From contig JADJXD010000001.1 in NCBI GenBank assembly GCA_016715985.1, positions 3,038,001 through 3,102,000 of the forward strand: DNA of 64,000 bases, in the 5' to 3' direction. This DNA comes from Saprospiraceae bacterium (lineage in GTDB: Bacteria; Bacteroidota; Bacteroidia; Chitinophagales; Saprospiraceae). The position numbers and the translations under genes were made by a program. Each line of letters starts with the position of its first letter. Position 1 is the first letter of the stretch. Under the pieces are notes generated by a model. The model worked only from the letters and a program-made list of their open reading frames with translations. It made no database searches and was not told where the DNA came from. Positions 44,115 through 54,496 of the stretch are shown here, one piece after another.

Positions 44115-46196
44115 ATGAATCCATACCCATCAAAGATATCTTTTTTCCTACTTTTTATGTTTTTTATAACCACTATTTCTTTTGGTCAACAAAAAAAGGA
44201 AGATGGTATCAAAGTTATTTTGAAACCTACAACGCAAAATAGTTTAGTCTTAAGGTGGGCGCCAACTACGGATAAGGTTTGGCTTCAGATGATGGATGGA
44301 TACATCACATTCACCGTAAGGAAATGGAAAAAAGGCGAACGAATGTCGCAAAGTCCGATCACTATTTTGAAAGATACTGTAAGGGTATGGCCGAAAGCAA
44401 GATTCGAATCACTTGTCAATACCGCCGATGAAAATGTCTATACCATGCTGGTCGGATATCTGATGTATGGACAATATGAAACCATTACATCTGATGAACT
44501 TTCGATAGGATCTATGGTGGATAGAAAAGACGAACTCACCAATAGATTTTCGAGTGCTTTGTACGCCGCAGATATGAATGCCCTGGCGGCCGAAGCTGCT
44601 GCGATGCGTTATGAATTAAAAGATGTTGACCTAAAAAGTTACTACAGTATTTCCATCCATTTGACGACCAAAGGTGGTACTTCCTATCATGACATTACTT
44701 ATTACGATCCCGAACATGAATATCATTTCAAGCCAACCATAGACAAATATGAAGGTCGTGAAAAAGCCATTGTAATCTCATGGGATAAGGCATTGCATCA
44801 ATCCTATTTTACAGCTTATCAGATAGAACGGTCTGAAGATGGAAAAAATTTCTATCCACTTACCACGAAGCCATATCTCAATGCCGTCGACGTAAATCAT
44901 ACCGAATGGCAGTCATCTTATGTCTATGTTGATAGTGTGGAGAACTATAAAAAATATCACTATCGATTGAAAGGTTTTGATCCTTTTGGTGATTTATCCG
45001 GACATGGCAATAGTGTGGCTGTTATGGCTCGTGACCTTAAGCCGCCACACAATGTTACAGAGGCAAAAGTTGAAGTAATAAAAGACAAACATGTGACATT
45101 ATCGTGGCTGTATGATGATGTTCCTTCCGATTTTGCGGGTTTTGAAATCAGGAAATCGACATCTTATCAGGGTACTTTTCACCCTATAGCTACCCAATTA
45201 AAGGCGGAGAGCAGATCATGGACAGATACAAATGTCAACTTAAATGCCAATCAATTTTACAAAATTTGTGTCGTCGATACAGCAGCTAATACTTTGTGTA
45301 CACAGCCCTTGATGATGATCTACAATGATAAAACACCACCGGCACAACCGAAAGGACTAAGTGCCGAGTCTGATAGTTTAGGTGTCGTAAAGTTAAAATG
45401 GAAACTCGGTAAAGATCCTGATCTCAAAGGATATAATGTCTATTTTTCCAATAGAATAGATGGTGTTTTTTCGATCTTAAATTCATCTGTCATCAAGGAT
45501 ACGGCATTTGTGGATACTATCAGTCTGAATTCTCTGACCAAGCACTTATATTATTCAGTTGTTGGCGTGGATATCAGAGATAATATGTCTGACTTCTCTG
45601 ACAAAGTGCAAGTTACCAGATACGATACCATACCGCCGGGACCTGCTGTTTTTATCGGGTACACTACGGATGAAACAGGCATTCATCTCAGTTGGCATTC
45701 ATCATCATCGATAGACTTGGTAAGGACAGAATTATATCGCAAAACAAATGAAACTGCTTTTATAAAAATCAAAGACTTTCAAAAAAACGAAACGACTTAT
45801 ACCGACCAGGACACCAAGCCAAATGTGAGATATAGTTATCAATTGGTCTCTGTAGATGAAGCAGGCTTGACCACTCCTTCTCCCAAAAATTTGTTTGTGG
45901 TGAGTGCTGCAAAACCTGCGCCAAATATTGCATTGGATATTCGCAAAGTGGAAAACTCCCTGGAAATTAAATATACGCTTAACACAGAAAATGATGACCT
46001 GGCCAAAATTCAGTTTTACAAGTCGGAAAATAATGGCAGCTATACTATGTATAAAGTTGTCACTGATTTCACCAAAGATGTGTGGCAAGATACGGATGTA
46101 AAACAAGGAGTTACTTATAGCTACAAAGCCGTCGTCACTGGCAAAAACCATCTGAAATCTCCTTATTCTCCTGTAGTTGACATCACTTTTAATTAA
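44115..46196 (+). CDS. Exported multi-FN3-domain protein
   Basis: This 693-residue protein has a signal peptide (about 1-24, ending SFGQ). A first beta-rich domain is followed by four to five fibronectin type III-like domains from about 205 to 693, each showing patterns such as KLKWKLGKDPDLKGYNVYFS and ISWDKALHQSYFTAYQIER. No catalytic domain or sorting signal is seen. Proteins with FN3 arrays commonly act as surface scaffolds. It lies directly before the barrel and TANFOR genes; the order FN3, barrel, giant TANFOR protein suggests a functional set. Confidence 0.75.
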   Translation: MNPYPSKISFFLLFMFFITTISFGQQKKEDGIKVILKPTTQNSLVLRWAPTTDKVWLQMMDGYITFTVRKWKKGERMSQSPITILKDTVRVWPKARFESLVNTADENVYTMLVGYLMYGQYETITSDELSIGSMVDRKDELTNRFSSALYAADMNALAAEAAAMRYELKDVDLKSYYSISIHLTTKGGTSYHDITYYDPEHEYHFKPTIDKYEGREKAIVISWDKALHQSYFTAYQIERSEDGKNFYPLTTKPYLNAVDVNHTEWQSSYVYVDSVENYKKYHYRLKGFDPFGDLSGHGNSVAVMARDLKPPHNVTEAKVEVIKDKHVTLSWLYDDVPSDFAGFEIRKSTSYQGTFHPIATQLKAESRSWTDTNVNLNANQFYKICVVDTAANTLCTQPLMMIYNDKTPPAQPKGLSAESDSLGVVKLKWKLGKDPDLKGYNVYFSNRIDGVFSILNSSVIKDTAFVDTISLNSLTKHLYYSVVGVDIRDNMSDFSDKVQVTRYDTIPPGPAVFIGYTTDETGIHLSWHSSSSIDLVRTELYRKTNETAFIKIKDFQKNETTYTDQDTKPNVRYSYQLVSVDEAGLTTPSPKNLFVVSAAKPAPNIALDIRKVENSLEIKYTLNTENDDLAKIQFYKSENNGSYTMYKVVTDFTKDVWQDTDVKQGVTYSYKAVVTGKNHLKSPYSPVVDITFN

Positions 46197-46216
46197 TACC
46201 AAAAATCTATTTTAGC

Positions 46217-47881
46217 ATGAAATCGTTTTTTTTGAGTGTTTTTTTTATGTGTTGTTCTTGGGTTCTTTTTGGTCAGGATGTGCGTAGTTTTGGACAAAAA
46301 GAAAATTACAATATACGTGGTGGTATACAATTAGGCTACAATTTTTACGAGTCCATTGGCGCTACACAACCTAGATTTGCACCATCAGGATACAGTATTT
46401 CAGCCAATGCCAATGTACAATTGGGTGCGATTAATATTCCGTTTAATGTCCAATTTAACCAACTCAATGGCAGCATTTCAAGTCCTTTTAATCTTTATGG
46501 AGCGAGTCCATACTACAAGTGGATAAAATTGCATTTGGGCAATCGTTCTTTAAATTTTTCACCTTATGTGTATGCCGGACGAAATTTTAATGGTCTAGGA
46601 TTGGAGCTTACGCCTGGTAAATTCAGAATGACCGCTTTTCAAGGGAAATTGCGAAATTTGCTTGCAGTATCCGACACTGTGGTAGGTGGTGCCTTGGTTT
46701 TACCCAATTATGACCGGAAAATACAAGGTGTAAAATTGGGTTTTGGAAATCGTACCAGTTTTTTTGAAGTCATGGGCGTACGGGTAAAAGATGAATATTT
46801 AGACAATATCGAATCTTTCACTTCTCCACAAGAAAATCTGGTTTTAGGTACAGCATTGAGTCTCAAGTTTTTTAAAAGGATGGTGTTTCAGATGAATGTG
46901 GGAGGCAGTATTTTTACAGGAGATCAGAATGCAAGAAGACCTGAAGAGTTAGCGCAATTGGTGTCAGGTTTTGAAAATTTTCATACCATAAATGCTACGT
47001 CCCGATTTAGTTTTGCAGGTGATGCTACCTTGGGTTATCATTACAAAAAGGCAAGATTTGATGTTAAATATCGTCGCGTAAATCCTTTTTATTACTCCTT
47101 GGCGACCAATTTTATTCAGAATGATATCGAAAACTATACCATCAACGGCAACCTGAGCTTACTCAAAAGCAAACTACGACTTCGTGGTTCGTTTGGTGTG
47201 CAAAATGATAATCTGTCAAACCATAAATCTTTCACCAGTTTCAGGACTATTGGCTCTGCTTCGGTCACCTATTTTCCGAATGAAAAGTTTAACCTGATGG
47301 TCAATTATTCAAATTATCAACATGAAAATCAATCCGGTTTGGTGGCCGTAAATGATACTTTTAAAATCCTAACCGTCACCAATAATTTTATCGTAAATGG
47401 CAACTACAAATGGCTTAAAAATGAAAGTTATGAGAGTTCAGTCAGCATCAATATCTTTAGTAATAATGTGGTCGATGATACTGATTTTCGTGCATTCAAT
47501 AATAGTTTTTCTGGCAAAGGTCTTAGCTTGAGTTTACCTTTGACTCTAAAACTATATGAACTAACATTAAGTCCAATTTTCAATATCAATCAATATGATT
47601 TCAGTACTTACGATACCAAAAGGACGAGCATCGGCCTGACTGTTACAAAGCCATTTTTCAGCAAAAAATTGAGCGTTTCAGTAAACGGAATGTATGGAAA
47701 CAATACTTTCAACGATTTGGACAATGGTACTAACTTCAATGCATCACTCAATCTTAGGTATAAGCCCAATAAAAAACATCAGTTAGGTATGAGATTGTTT
47801 TTCTTTGACAATCAAAGTATTGCCAATCCTAGTGTTACTGAGTTCAGGGGCAACATCATTTATGGTTTTATTTTAAAATAA
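46217..47881 (+). CDS. Predicted outer-membrane beta-barrel protein
   Basis: The 554-residue protein has a signal peptide (about 1-19, ending LFGQ). The mature region is made almost wholly of alternating amphipathic strands with aromatic residues at strand ends, Asn/Gly-rich turns and frequent KARFDVKYRR-like strands. The C-terminal residues GNIIYGFILK fit an outer-membrane barrel end. Size suggests a large barrel of many strands. No TonB-dependent or porin family motif is recognised. It lies between the FN3 gene (20 bp) and the TANFOR gene (8 bp), and may be the outer-membrane partner of the giant protein. Confidence 0.7.
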   Translation: MKSFFLSVFFMCCSWVLFGQDVRSFGQKENYNIRGGIQLGYNFYESIGATQPRFAPSGYSISANANVQLGAINIPFNVQFNQLNGSISSPFNLYGASPYYKWIKLHLGNRSLNFSPYVYAGRNFNGLGLELTPGKFRMTAFQGKLRNLLAVSDTVVGGALVLPNYDRKIQGVKLGFGNRTSFFEVMGVRVKDEYLDNIESFTSPQENLVLGTALSLKFFKRMVFQMNVGGSIFTGDQNARRPEELAQLVSGFENFHTINATSRFSFAGDATLGYHYKKARFDVKYRRVNPFYYSLATNFIQNDIENYTINGNLSLLKSKLRLRGSFGVQNDNLSNHKSFTSFRTIGSASVTYFPNEKFNLMVNYSNYQHENQSGLVAVNDTFKILTVTNNFIVNGNYKWLKNESYESSVSINIFSNNVVDDTDFRAFNNSFSGKGLSLSLPLTLKLYELTLSPIFNINQYDFSTYDTKRTSIGLTVTKPFFSKKLSVSVNGMYGNNTFNDLDNGTNFNASLNLRYKPNKKHQLGMRLFFFDNQSIANPSVTEFRGNIIYGFILK

Positions 47882-47889
47882 TATACAGT

Positions 47890-50800
47890 ATGATACATCA
47901 AAAAAATCTCATTTTAGATAAGATATATGAAAAGTTTGGACATCCAATCTTCATCAAAATTTACTTCTTGCTGGCATTTATTATTTGTAATATAAATCCA
48001 ATTATTGCTCAAAATGACTTGGAAATAAATATAGAAATAGCAGAGCCGTATCCTGTAGAATTGGAATATTATCTAGAGAATGCATCCAATTTGTACATCA
48101 CAATTGCAAACATGTCAGCACAAGATCGAAATGTATTCTATCATGTGAGATTGGTAAGTAATAATGGTATAGATGCCCGTACGATGCCTTCATTCAAGCC
48201 AGTTGCACCTGTCAATATTCCTGCTTTCAGGACATTGTTTTATACCGGCAATGACCTAAGCACAGACTTTCCATTCAGCTATCCGGAAGACGTAGATCTT
48301 ACAGCTGTCACTGCTGAGCAACAAGATTTTATTACCTTCAATAGAGCCTTGCCGGAAGGTAGTTACAGACTTTGTGTCATAGCCTATGATTTTAATACCA
48401 ATCAGGTAGTGGGCTCAGGATGTTCTGATGAATTTAATGTAAGCTACGGAGATATGCCGTTTATATACATGCCATATCAGGATGAAGTCATTCCCACAAG
48501 TCAGAATAATCACGTCACCATCGGTTGGGAACCACCGTATTCCTTGCAACCACCGACGGGGACTTTTTCTTACAATCTGAAGATAATAGATATCACAGAT
48601 GATGCATTTGGAGATGTAGAACTAATGATGAATAATCCTGGCGTTTATCCTGTACTGGATGTCTCGGATATAACGCAACAAATTTATAATTATGATTTTC
48701 CACCAGAAATAGAACTTTTAGAAGGTCACCAATACGCCATCAGAGTACAAGCGATAGATAATGTCGGGAGCTACCCGATTGCCAATAATGGCTATAGCGA
48801 AATTTCTACTTTTTGGTATGGATACAACGCAGATGAAGAAATTGATGATACCAACAATCCATCACAAGCAACGGACTGTGTCACTAATTGTAATTACACA
48901 AGTGAGATAGGTGAAACACCGATATCAAATGCGAGCAATCTCGATGAGCTATTGATTGGTCATTTTAGTATTTCAGATTTGAATTTCACCAACTCGTCAG
49001 GTAGCAATGCCAGCGGCACGGGAACTATAGAAATTCCTTTTCTTAATGATGTAAAAGTCAATGTAAGATTTGACAATATTGGGATCAATGTTTCTGGTAG
49101 GGTATTCAGAGGGGAAGTCAAAGCCGTGGTAGATAAAATATATGATCCATCGTCTATGACAACCACCATAGCAGAAGAAATGAATAACTTCATCCGAAAT
49201 GGCAGAATAGTATCATCGCTTATTACCGGCAATGGTAGTATTGGGATGCCTTTGGGATTGGTACAGAATATATCAGGACACAATTTTATGTTTGGATTTA
49301 CCAAAATGGTATTTGAACCCAACGGTGCCAATTGTCAGATTATCCAAAATCTGCATATACCCCAACTAGGTGCTGAAGGCTGGATATCAATGGGCATCTC
49401 AGAAGCTTGTCTTATTCCTGCTGGCATAGGTGGAGAATTTATTTTGCATCCTGTCAATGACTACAACATACCCTATCAAGGAGATATCACTATGGTCATC
49501 AAAGGGTCATCAAGTAGTAATCCGGAGACCATTAAAAGCAGTGCTACATTCATGGAAATTGACTGCAACGGCATCAAAAGTTTTGGTTTGACCGGAGATG
49601 TTTTTTTTCCTGAATCTACATTGGTTAAAGAAAATGTGGATGGCGAAATCCTAAGTGGAAAAGTGAAAGGAAACTTTTCTTTTATCCTTGAAAGAGATGT
49701 TGCTCCCAATGAAAATATTTATGCCAGCTATGGAAATGATGGCATTCCTGAAGAAGATGGATTACATTTTGTCACAAAAGTGGATATCAATCCTTTTCAG
49801 TTTGTTGGTTTACAAGGATGGGGATTTGAAGTGGCCAATGCCTGGATTGATGTGTCCGATTACGAAAATCCTGCTGGCATTCAATGGCCAGAAAGCTATG
49901 ATGATGCCAATATCACCATTCGTCCAAATGGAAATGCCGTAATGGAACCGACGTGGACAGGAGTCTATGTGGAAGAAGTAAGTATTAAAACACCCATAGA
50001 ATTTTTAGGTACAAGAAATCGGGAGAGCATCACTGCCAATCATATGATCATAGATCCACTGGTCTCCATGTCTGTCGCCGCAAAAGACATCATCAGCATC
50101 ACTGATGGCAAAGTGGATGATTGGTCCATCAGTTTGGATAGCCTTTTTATAACGATTGTACAAAACAGATTGGAAAGTGGTGGCTTTAGTGGTGTACTAG
50201 GTTTGCCTATTACCAAAGAAAATACCTACCTGAGATACACGGCACTCATAGAAGATAGCGATACTGAAAATGCGAGATTGGATCCGCCGTCTTATGTTTT
50301 TTCTGTGAGACCAGAGGATGAAATCGAATTTCCATGTTTGATTGCAAAAGCTGCTTTAAGCACCAATTCTTATGTATTAGGAAAATTTACACCGAATGAT
50401 AGAGACGAAACGTATTTTGAAGCCTATCTGGAAGGTGGTTTGGGTATCAGCAGTGAATTATTTACGCCAGAAGGCAATAGCAGCAATATACCATTACATA
50501 TACCTATAGCTGATTTTCAGTTTTATTATCATTCACAAGATGGATTTGAAAACCCACATTTTGGATTTGCTGGTTTATCTTCTACGGGTGGCAGTGAAGG
50601 GAATAGTTCTAACACAACAAATTATAATCTAAGTTGGGGCAATCAGTTTTCAGAAGAATCATTTGCAGGATTTCCCATCAATATCGAAAGTGTGGAATTA
50701 TCAGCGCCTACCATCAATGATGTAAAGTTTACGATTACGCCTTGGGTGACATTGGCAGGAGATCAGGGCGGCATAGCCGGTGCAGTAGGTATAGATATTA

Positions 50801-53800
50801 ATTCGACTTTAAAAACTAAAAATGGGGAGAAAAAGATGGTTTTGCAAGGTCTCGGTGTGTCATCACTAGAAGTAATTACAGAAGTTTATGGACTTACATT
50901 AGAAGGAAATATTGAGTTTTACAACGATCAGGGAGCAGGCCAGGTGGGTAGCAAAGGCGCCAGAGGTGGCTTGCAAGTCATGCTTCCTATGGGACTTGGT
51001 GTGAAGTTGGCGGCCGAGTTTGGCACAAAGGTCACCAATGCAAGTGCTGCTTTTGGCACAGCGTCCAACTACAATTATTGGTATTTGGATGGAATGGCCT
51101 ATTTTGCACCATTAGGTATTCCTATCGCTCCGGGAGTAGGTATTTACGGTGTAGGTGGTGGTGTTTTTGTCAACATGACCAAAGGTGGATCAGGTGCCAT
51201 GTCTCAGACTGATGTCAATGCTATGCTCAGCAGCGTAAATACTCAGAAATCGAGTGATGGCGAAAATAACTCAGTTGTGGGTACGGGCAGTTTGCCTACA
51301 CCACTATTCGGTAGCTATGGGTTAAAAATGGCAACAACATTGGGTACTTATCCGACAGAGACGGCGCTCAATATGGATGTCTCGATATATGGAGAGTTTA
51401 GCAAAAATACAGGATTAAGTATGATTGAAATCACAGGTGATGCCTTTATGTTTACGCCGTTGAGCCAAAGAAATAAATCCAATTTTTGGGCTTCTTCTAC
51501 CTTGACATGGATAAAACAAAGCAGCACAAAACATAGCTTTGACGGAACCATTAGAGTATTTGTAAATACGCCAACCATCCACGGAAATCCTTCCAATAGC
51601 AATCAAATGGTCATGGCAGCATTTCATGCAGAAGCAGGAGGCGATGGTGAGTGGTATTTTCATGCTGGAAGTCCGGATGATAGAGGTGTGTTGTACTTTG
51701 ATTTTCCATTATTGCCTGAGTCAAGAGCGAGTGCATACCTTATGACCGGTCATGGTTTGCCTTCTGATTTACCCATTCCCGAAGCCATTGCATTCATGAT
51801 GAATGATGAAAAAACAGGTGATGACAAAAACAAACTGACAGAAAGACAACCCATCAAAAAAAATGGAGAGTCACGCTCAGATTATGATGTCGTGATGGCC
51901 AATAATGCTTCTGGTGTCGCTTTCGGTGTGGAATTATCTGTAGGATTGGGATTTGATGCAAAGCTCATTTATGCTACGTTAACTTCCACGTTAGGATTTG
52001 ACATCAATATTACCCAAGATCCTGAGAGAACATGTTATATCAGTGGTCAAGGAGATGTAGCACCCGGCATTGATGGTTGGTATGCTCGAGGTCAAGTTTA
52101 TGCAGGCGTGGAAGGCGATGTAGGTATTGCGTTCAAATTTGCGGGAAAAGAATATAATGTCAGTTTGTTTAATATGGCCGCTGCGATGATGTTGTCCGGT
52201 GGAGGGCCGAATCCCGAATGGGCAGAAGGTAGGGCTGGCATTACCTATAGTTTGCTAAATGGTCTGGTAGATGGCACTAAAACATTTGATCTTACCTTAG
52301 GGCAGAGATGTGTGCCTGCATTCTCAGATCCTTTCAGCGGTATGGAAATAATATATGAAACATCGCCAGCAGAAGGAGAGACAGGTGTAAGTATATTTAC
52401 AGATCCTGTGGTGACTTTTATATTACCTATCGGTGAAGAATTTACATTGCCTGTCATGAAAGAAGATGGCAGTACTAAAGATATGACCGTTTTATTGGAA
52501 TTGGATAAACTCAATTTGGTAAAAGAAGGTGGAACTGCTGTTAATGAAAAAGCGGAAACTTGGGATGATGATAAACAAATAGTTACTTTACAATTGGATG
52601 ATGTGTTGTCACAATTTTCAGATTATGAAGCCACGGTTCGCATTATTGGTTATGAAGTCAAAAGCTCAGGAAATGTCAGACTGAAAGATGAAAACAATAG
52701 CGATTGGAAAGAAGAACAAAAATGGTCTTTTAAAACGGGTAGAACACCTTATCCAATTCCCGATGATGAGATCGTAAAAACCATTCCGATCAGACGCCAA
52801 CGGTACTATATGCAAGATCAAAATACTTTTAAAGCAAGTATCATTGAGTTTTCAAAAAACATGAAAGATGACGATCCGAGTGTGGGATATTTCCCGGATG
52901 ACAATGACACTTGGGAATATACTTATTATATTCGCTGGCAAGGTCTCGATGGTAGTGTTGCTGAGATAAAAGAACTCACCACAATCAAACAAAGGTCAGA
53001 AATTGATGAAATTTTATCGAGTGTGCCGACATTACTTCCTGCCACTATTTATTCTTGTCAACTGGTGAGAAAAAAGAGTAGAAAAGGGCTTGGGTTTAAT
53101 TTACAAAACACTTTGTTTTCTGGAAAGGATATTGTTTCTTTTGCTAGCAATGACTTAATTAATGAAGTTGGCTCAACGACCAATGTCAACATAGAAATCC
53201 CACCACTTCCGGGTAATGTAAAAGAGGAAGGGGAAGAAATTATTTATCAATATTATTTCAGAACGAGTAAGTACAATACAATGTTCGACAAAATGGAAAG
53301 TGCAACTATTACCCCTGTTTATTATGGCAGCAATGCAAGCGAATATGCTGATTTACAGGTTTTTGCCGAAGAAGACTTTGATGTTTTTGATATTTTAGGT
53401 GAAATAGATGGTGGAGGGAATAAAGTGACAGAGCCATTGGTATCCATATTTTCTGAAGAAGAAGGAGAAAATAATTTTGTCCAAAATACACAACAATCTG
53501 GTATTAATCAAGGAGCAGGTGAAGGATTATTTTCGGGGAATAGTACTACAACGAGTGAAAGTATTATCAATAATGGCATGAGTGGATTTTTTGGTTATAT
53601 AAAAGATCAATACAACAGTTTTGAAACAAAAACAAAACGTATTTTTAATGAAAGTCACTCTGTCAGGTATAGTCATAATTTTTCTTACTTATCTGGTGGA
53701 CCAAGCAATGTGACTGTAACAAAAAACAATCTGAGTGAATCGCAGTGGGATGAAAATGACCTATATTTTGATTATGATTCTGACAAAATAACGTATCACT

Positions 53801-54363
53801 TAAATACAGAAGTTACAGGATATCGACAGCCAATAAGAGACGATGAAATTGAAAATGCATGGGAGGATGCCAACAGTAATGCTTTTATGCCTGGCTCACT
53901 TGGGGATAATTTAAACATTGTCCAATCATTACAAACAGGACAGTCTGTGCAAACAGAACAGTTTAACTTTAATCAATCCCAATCAGAAAGTGCGGTTCCG
54001 AAGGTTACCATCAAGTATGATATCAATGACATCGCAGATATTGATGCACTTAATTTATGGAGATGGGCCAATGACATAGACATCAAAAACATCAGTGTCA
54101 ATTATAGTTTTGATACAAAACCGGCAGGTTCTGTTATTATTCCATACAGTTTAACCATAAGCGAAAACAAATGGCACGATTATTTAGATGACGAAATACC
54201 TACTTTCCATACAGCAATGGACAAGGTTTCACCAGGAAATAGAGCGGGATATTGGCTCAATAATCATTATGGATTGTACAAAATTACTTTTCAGGGAAAT
54301 GATGCAACGGGAGGTGGATTCACTACGGGCCAAAAGAAAAAATTGAGTTTCAGGTTAGAATGA
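47890..54363 (+). CDS. Giant exported TANFOR-domain protein, 2157 residues
   Basis: An N-terminal hydrophobic export segment (about 22-40) is followed by a TANFOR domain (about 44-165): INIEIAEPYPVELEYYLENA, then NNGIDARTMPSFKP. This is a domain first named from Tannerella forsythia. Next come an FN3-like region (about 195-315) and a very long beta-rich middle. A Gly-rich stretch lies near 1010-1110 (LPMGLGVKLAAEFG; GIPIAPGVGIYGVGGG). An Ig-like Big_5 region lies near 1490-1610 (YETSPAEGETGVSIFTDPVV). No T9SS sorting domain is seen at the C-terminus. Function is unknown. It ends the run of closely spaced genes. Confidence 0.8.
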   Translation: MIHQKNLILDKIYEKFGHPIFIKIYFLLAFIICNINPIIAQNDLEINIEIAEPYPVELEYYLENASNLYITIANMSAQDRNVFYHVRLVSNNGIDARTMPSFKPVAPVNIPAFRTLFYTGNDLSTDFPFSYPEDVDLTAVTAEQQDFITFNRALPEGSYRLCVIAYDFNTNQVVGSGCSDEFNVSYGDMPFIYMPYQDEVIPTSQNNHVTIGWEPPYSLQPPTGTFSYNLKIIDITDDAFGDVELMMNNPGVYPVLDVSDITQQIYNYDFPPEIELLEGHQYAIRVQAIDNVGSYPIANNGYSEISTFWYGYNADEEIDDTNNPSQATDCVTNCNYTSEIGETPISNASNLDELLIGHFSISDLNFTNSSGSNASGTGTIEIPFLNDVKVNVRFDNIGINVSGRVFRGEVKAVVDKIYDPSSMTTTIAEEMNNFIRNGRIVSSLITGNGSIGMPLGLVQNISGHNFMFGFTKMVFEPNGANCQIIQNLHIPQLGAEGWISMGISEACLIPAGIGGEFILHPVNDYNIPYQGDITMVIKGSSSSNPETIKSSATFMEIDCNGIKSFGLTGDVFFPESTLVKENVDGEILSGKVKGNFSFILERDVAPNENIYASYGNDGIPEEDGLHFVTKVDINPFQFVGLQGWGFEVANAWIDVSDYENPAGIQWPESYDDANITIRPNGNAVMEPTWTGVYVEEVSIKTPIEFLGTRNRESITANHMIIDPLVSMSVAAKDIISITDGKVDDWSISLDSLFITIVQNRLESGGFSGVLGLPITKENTYLRYTALIEDSDTENARLDPPSYVFSVRPEDEIEFPCLIAKAALSTNSYVLGKFTPNDRDETYFEAYLEGGLGISSELFTPEGNSSNIPLHIPIADFQFYYHSQDGFENPHFGFAGLSSTGGSEGNSSNTTNYNLSWGNQFSEESFAGFPINIESVELSAPTINDVKFTITPWVTLAGDQGGIAGAVGIDINSTLKTKNGEKKMVLQGLGVSSLEVITEVYGLTLEGNIEFYNDQGAGQVGSKGARGGLQVMLPMGLGVKLAAEFGTKVTNASAAFGTASNYNYWYLDGMAYFAPLGIPIAPGVGIYGVGGGVFVNMTKGGSGAMSQTDVNAMLSSVNTQKSSDGENNSVVGTGSLPTPLFGSYGLKMATTLGTYPTETALNMDVSIYGEFSKNTGLSMIEITGDAFMFTPLSQRNKSNFWASSTLTWIKQSSTKHSFDGTIRVFVNTPTIHGNPSNSNQMVMAAFHAEAGGDGEWYFHAGSPDDRGVLYFDFPLLPESRASAYLMTGHGLPSDLPIPEAIAFMMNDEKTGDDKNKLTERQPIKKNGESRSDYDVVMANNASGVAFGVELSVGLGFDAKLIYATLTSTLGFDINITQDPERTCYISGQGDVAPGIDGWYARGQVYAGVEGDVGIAFKFAGKEYNVSLFNMAAAMMLSGGGPNPEWAEGRAGITYSLLNGLVDGTKTFDLTLGQRCVPAFSDPFSGMEIIYETSPAEGETGVSIFTDPVVTFILPIGEEFTLPVMKEDGSTKDMTVLLELDKLNLVKEGGTAVNEKAETWDDDKQIVTLQLDDVLSQFSDYEATVRIIGYEVKSSGNVRLKDENNSDWKEEQKWSFKTGRTPYPIPDDEIVKTIPIRRQRYYMQDQNTFKASIIEFSKNMKDDDPSVGYFPDDNDTWEYTYYIRWQGLDGSVAEIKELTTIKQRSEIDEILSSVPTLLPATIYSCQLVRKKSRKGLGFNLQNTLFSGKDIVSFASNDLINEVGSTTNVNIEIPPLPGNVKEEGEEIIYQYYFRTSKYNTMFDKMESATITPVYYGSNASEYADLQVFAEEDFDVFDILGEIDGGGNKVTEPLVSIFSEEEGENNFVQNTQQSGINQGAGEGLFSGNSTTTSESIINNGMSGFFGYIKDQYNSFETKTKRIFNESHSVRYSHNFSYLSGGPSNVTVTKNNLSESQWDENDLYFDYDSDKITYHLNTEVTGYRQPIRDDEIENAWEDANSNAFMPGSLGDNLNIVQSLQTGQSVQTEQFNFNQSQSESAVPKVTIKYDINDIADIDALNLWRWANDIDIKNISVNYSFDTKPAGSVIIPYSLTISENKWHDYLDDEIPTFHTAMDKVSPGNRAGYWLNNHYGLYKITFQGNDATGGGFTTGQKKKLSFRLE

Positions 54364-54496
54364 TTTTGGTAAACGGAAAATAATTAGTTTTGTACAATAA
54401 GTTTCGAAAATTAATTGACAAGATGTGGATCAGAAGCAAAGGAGGTGATGTTAAAATCTAGTATATTCGTTTTATTTTTTAGGAAAACAAACAGGT

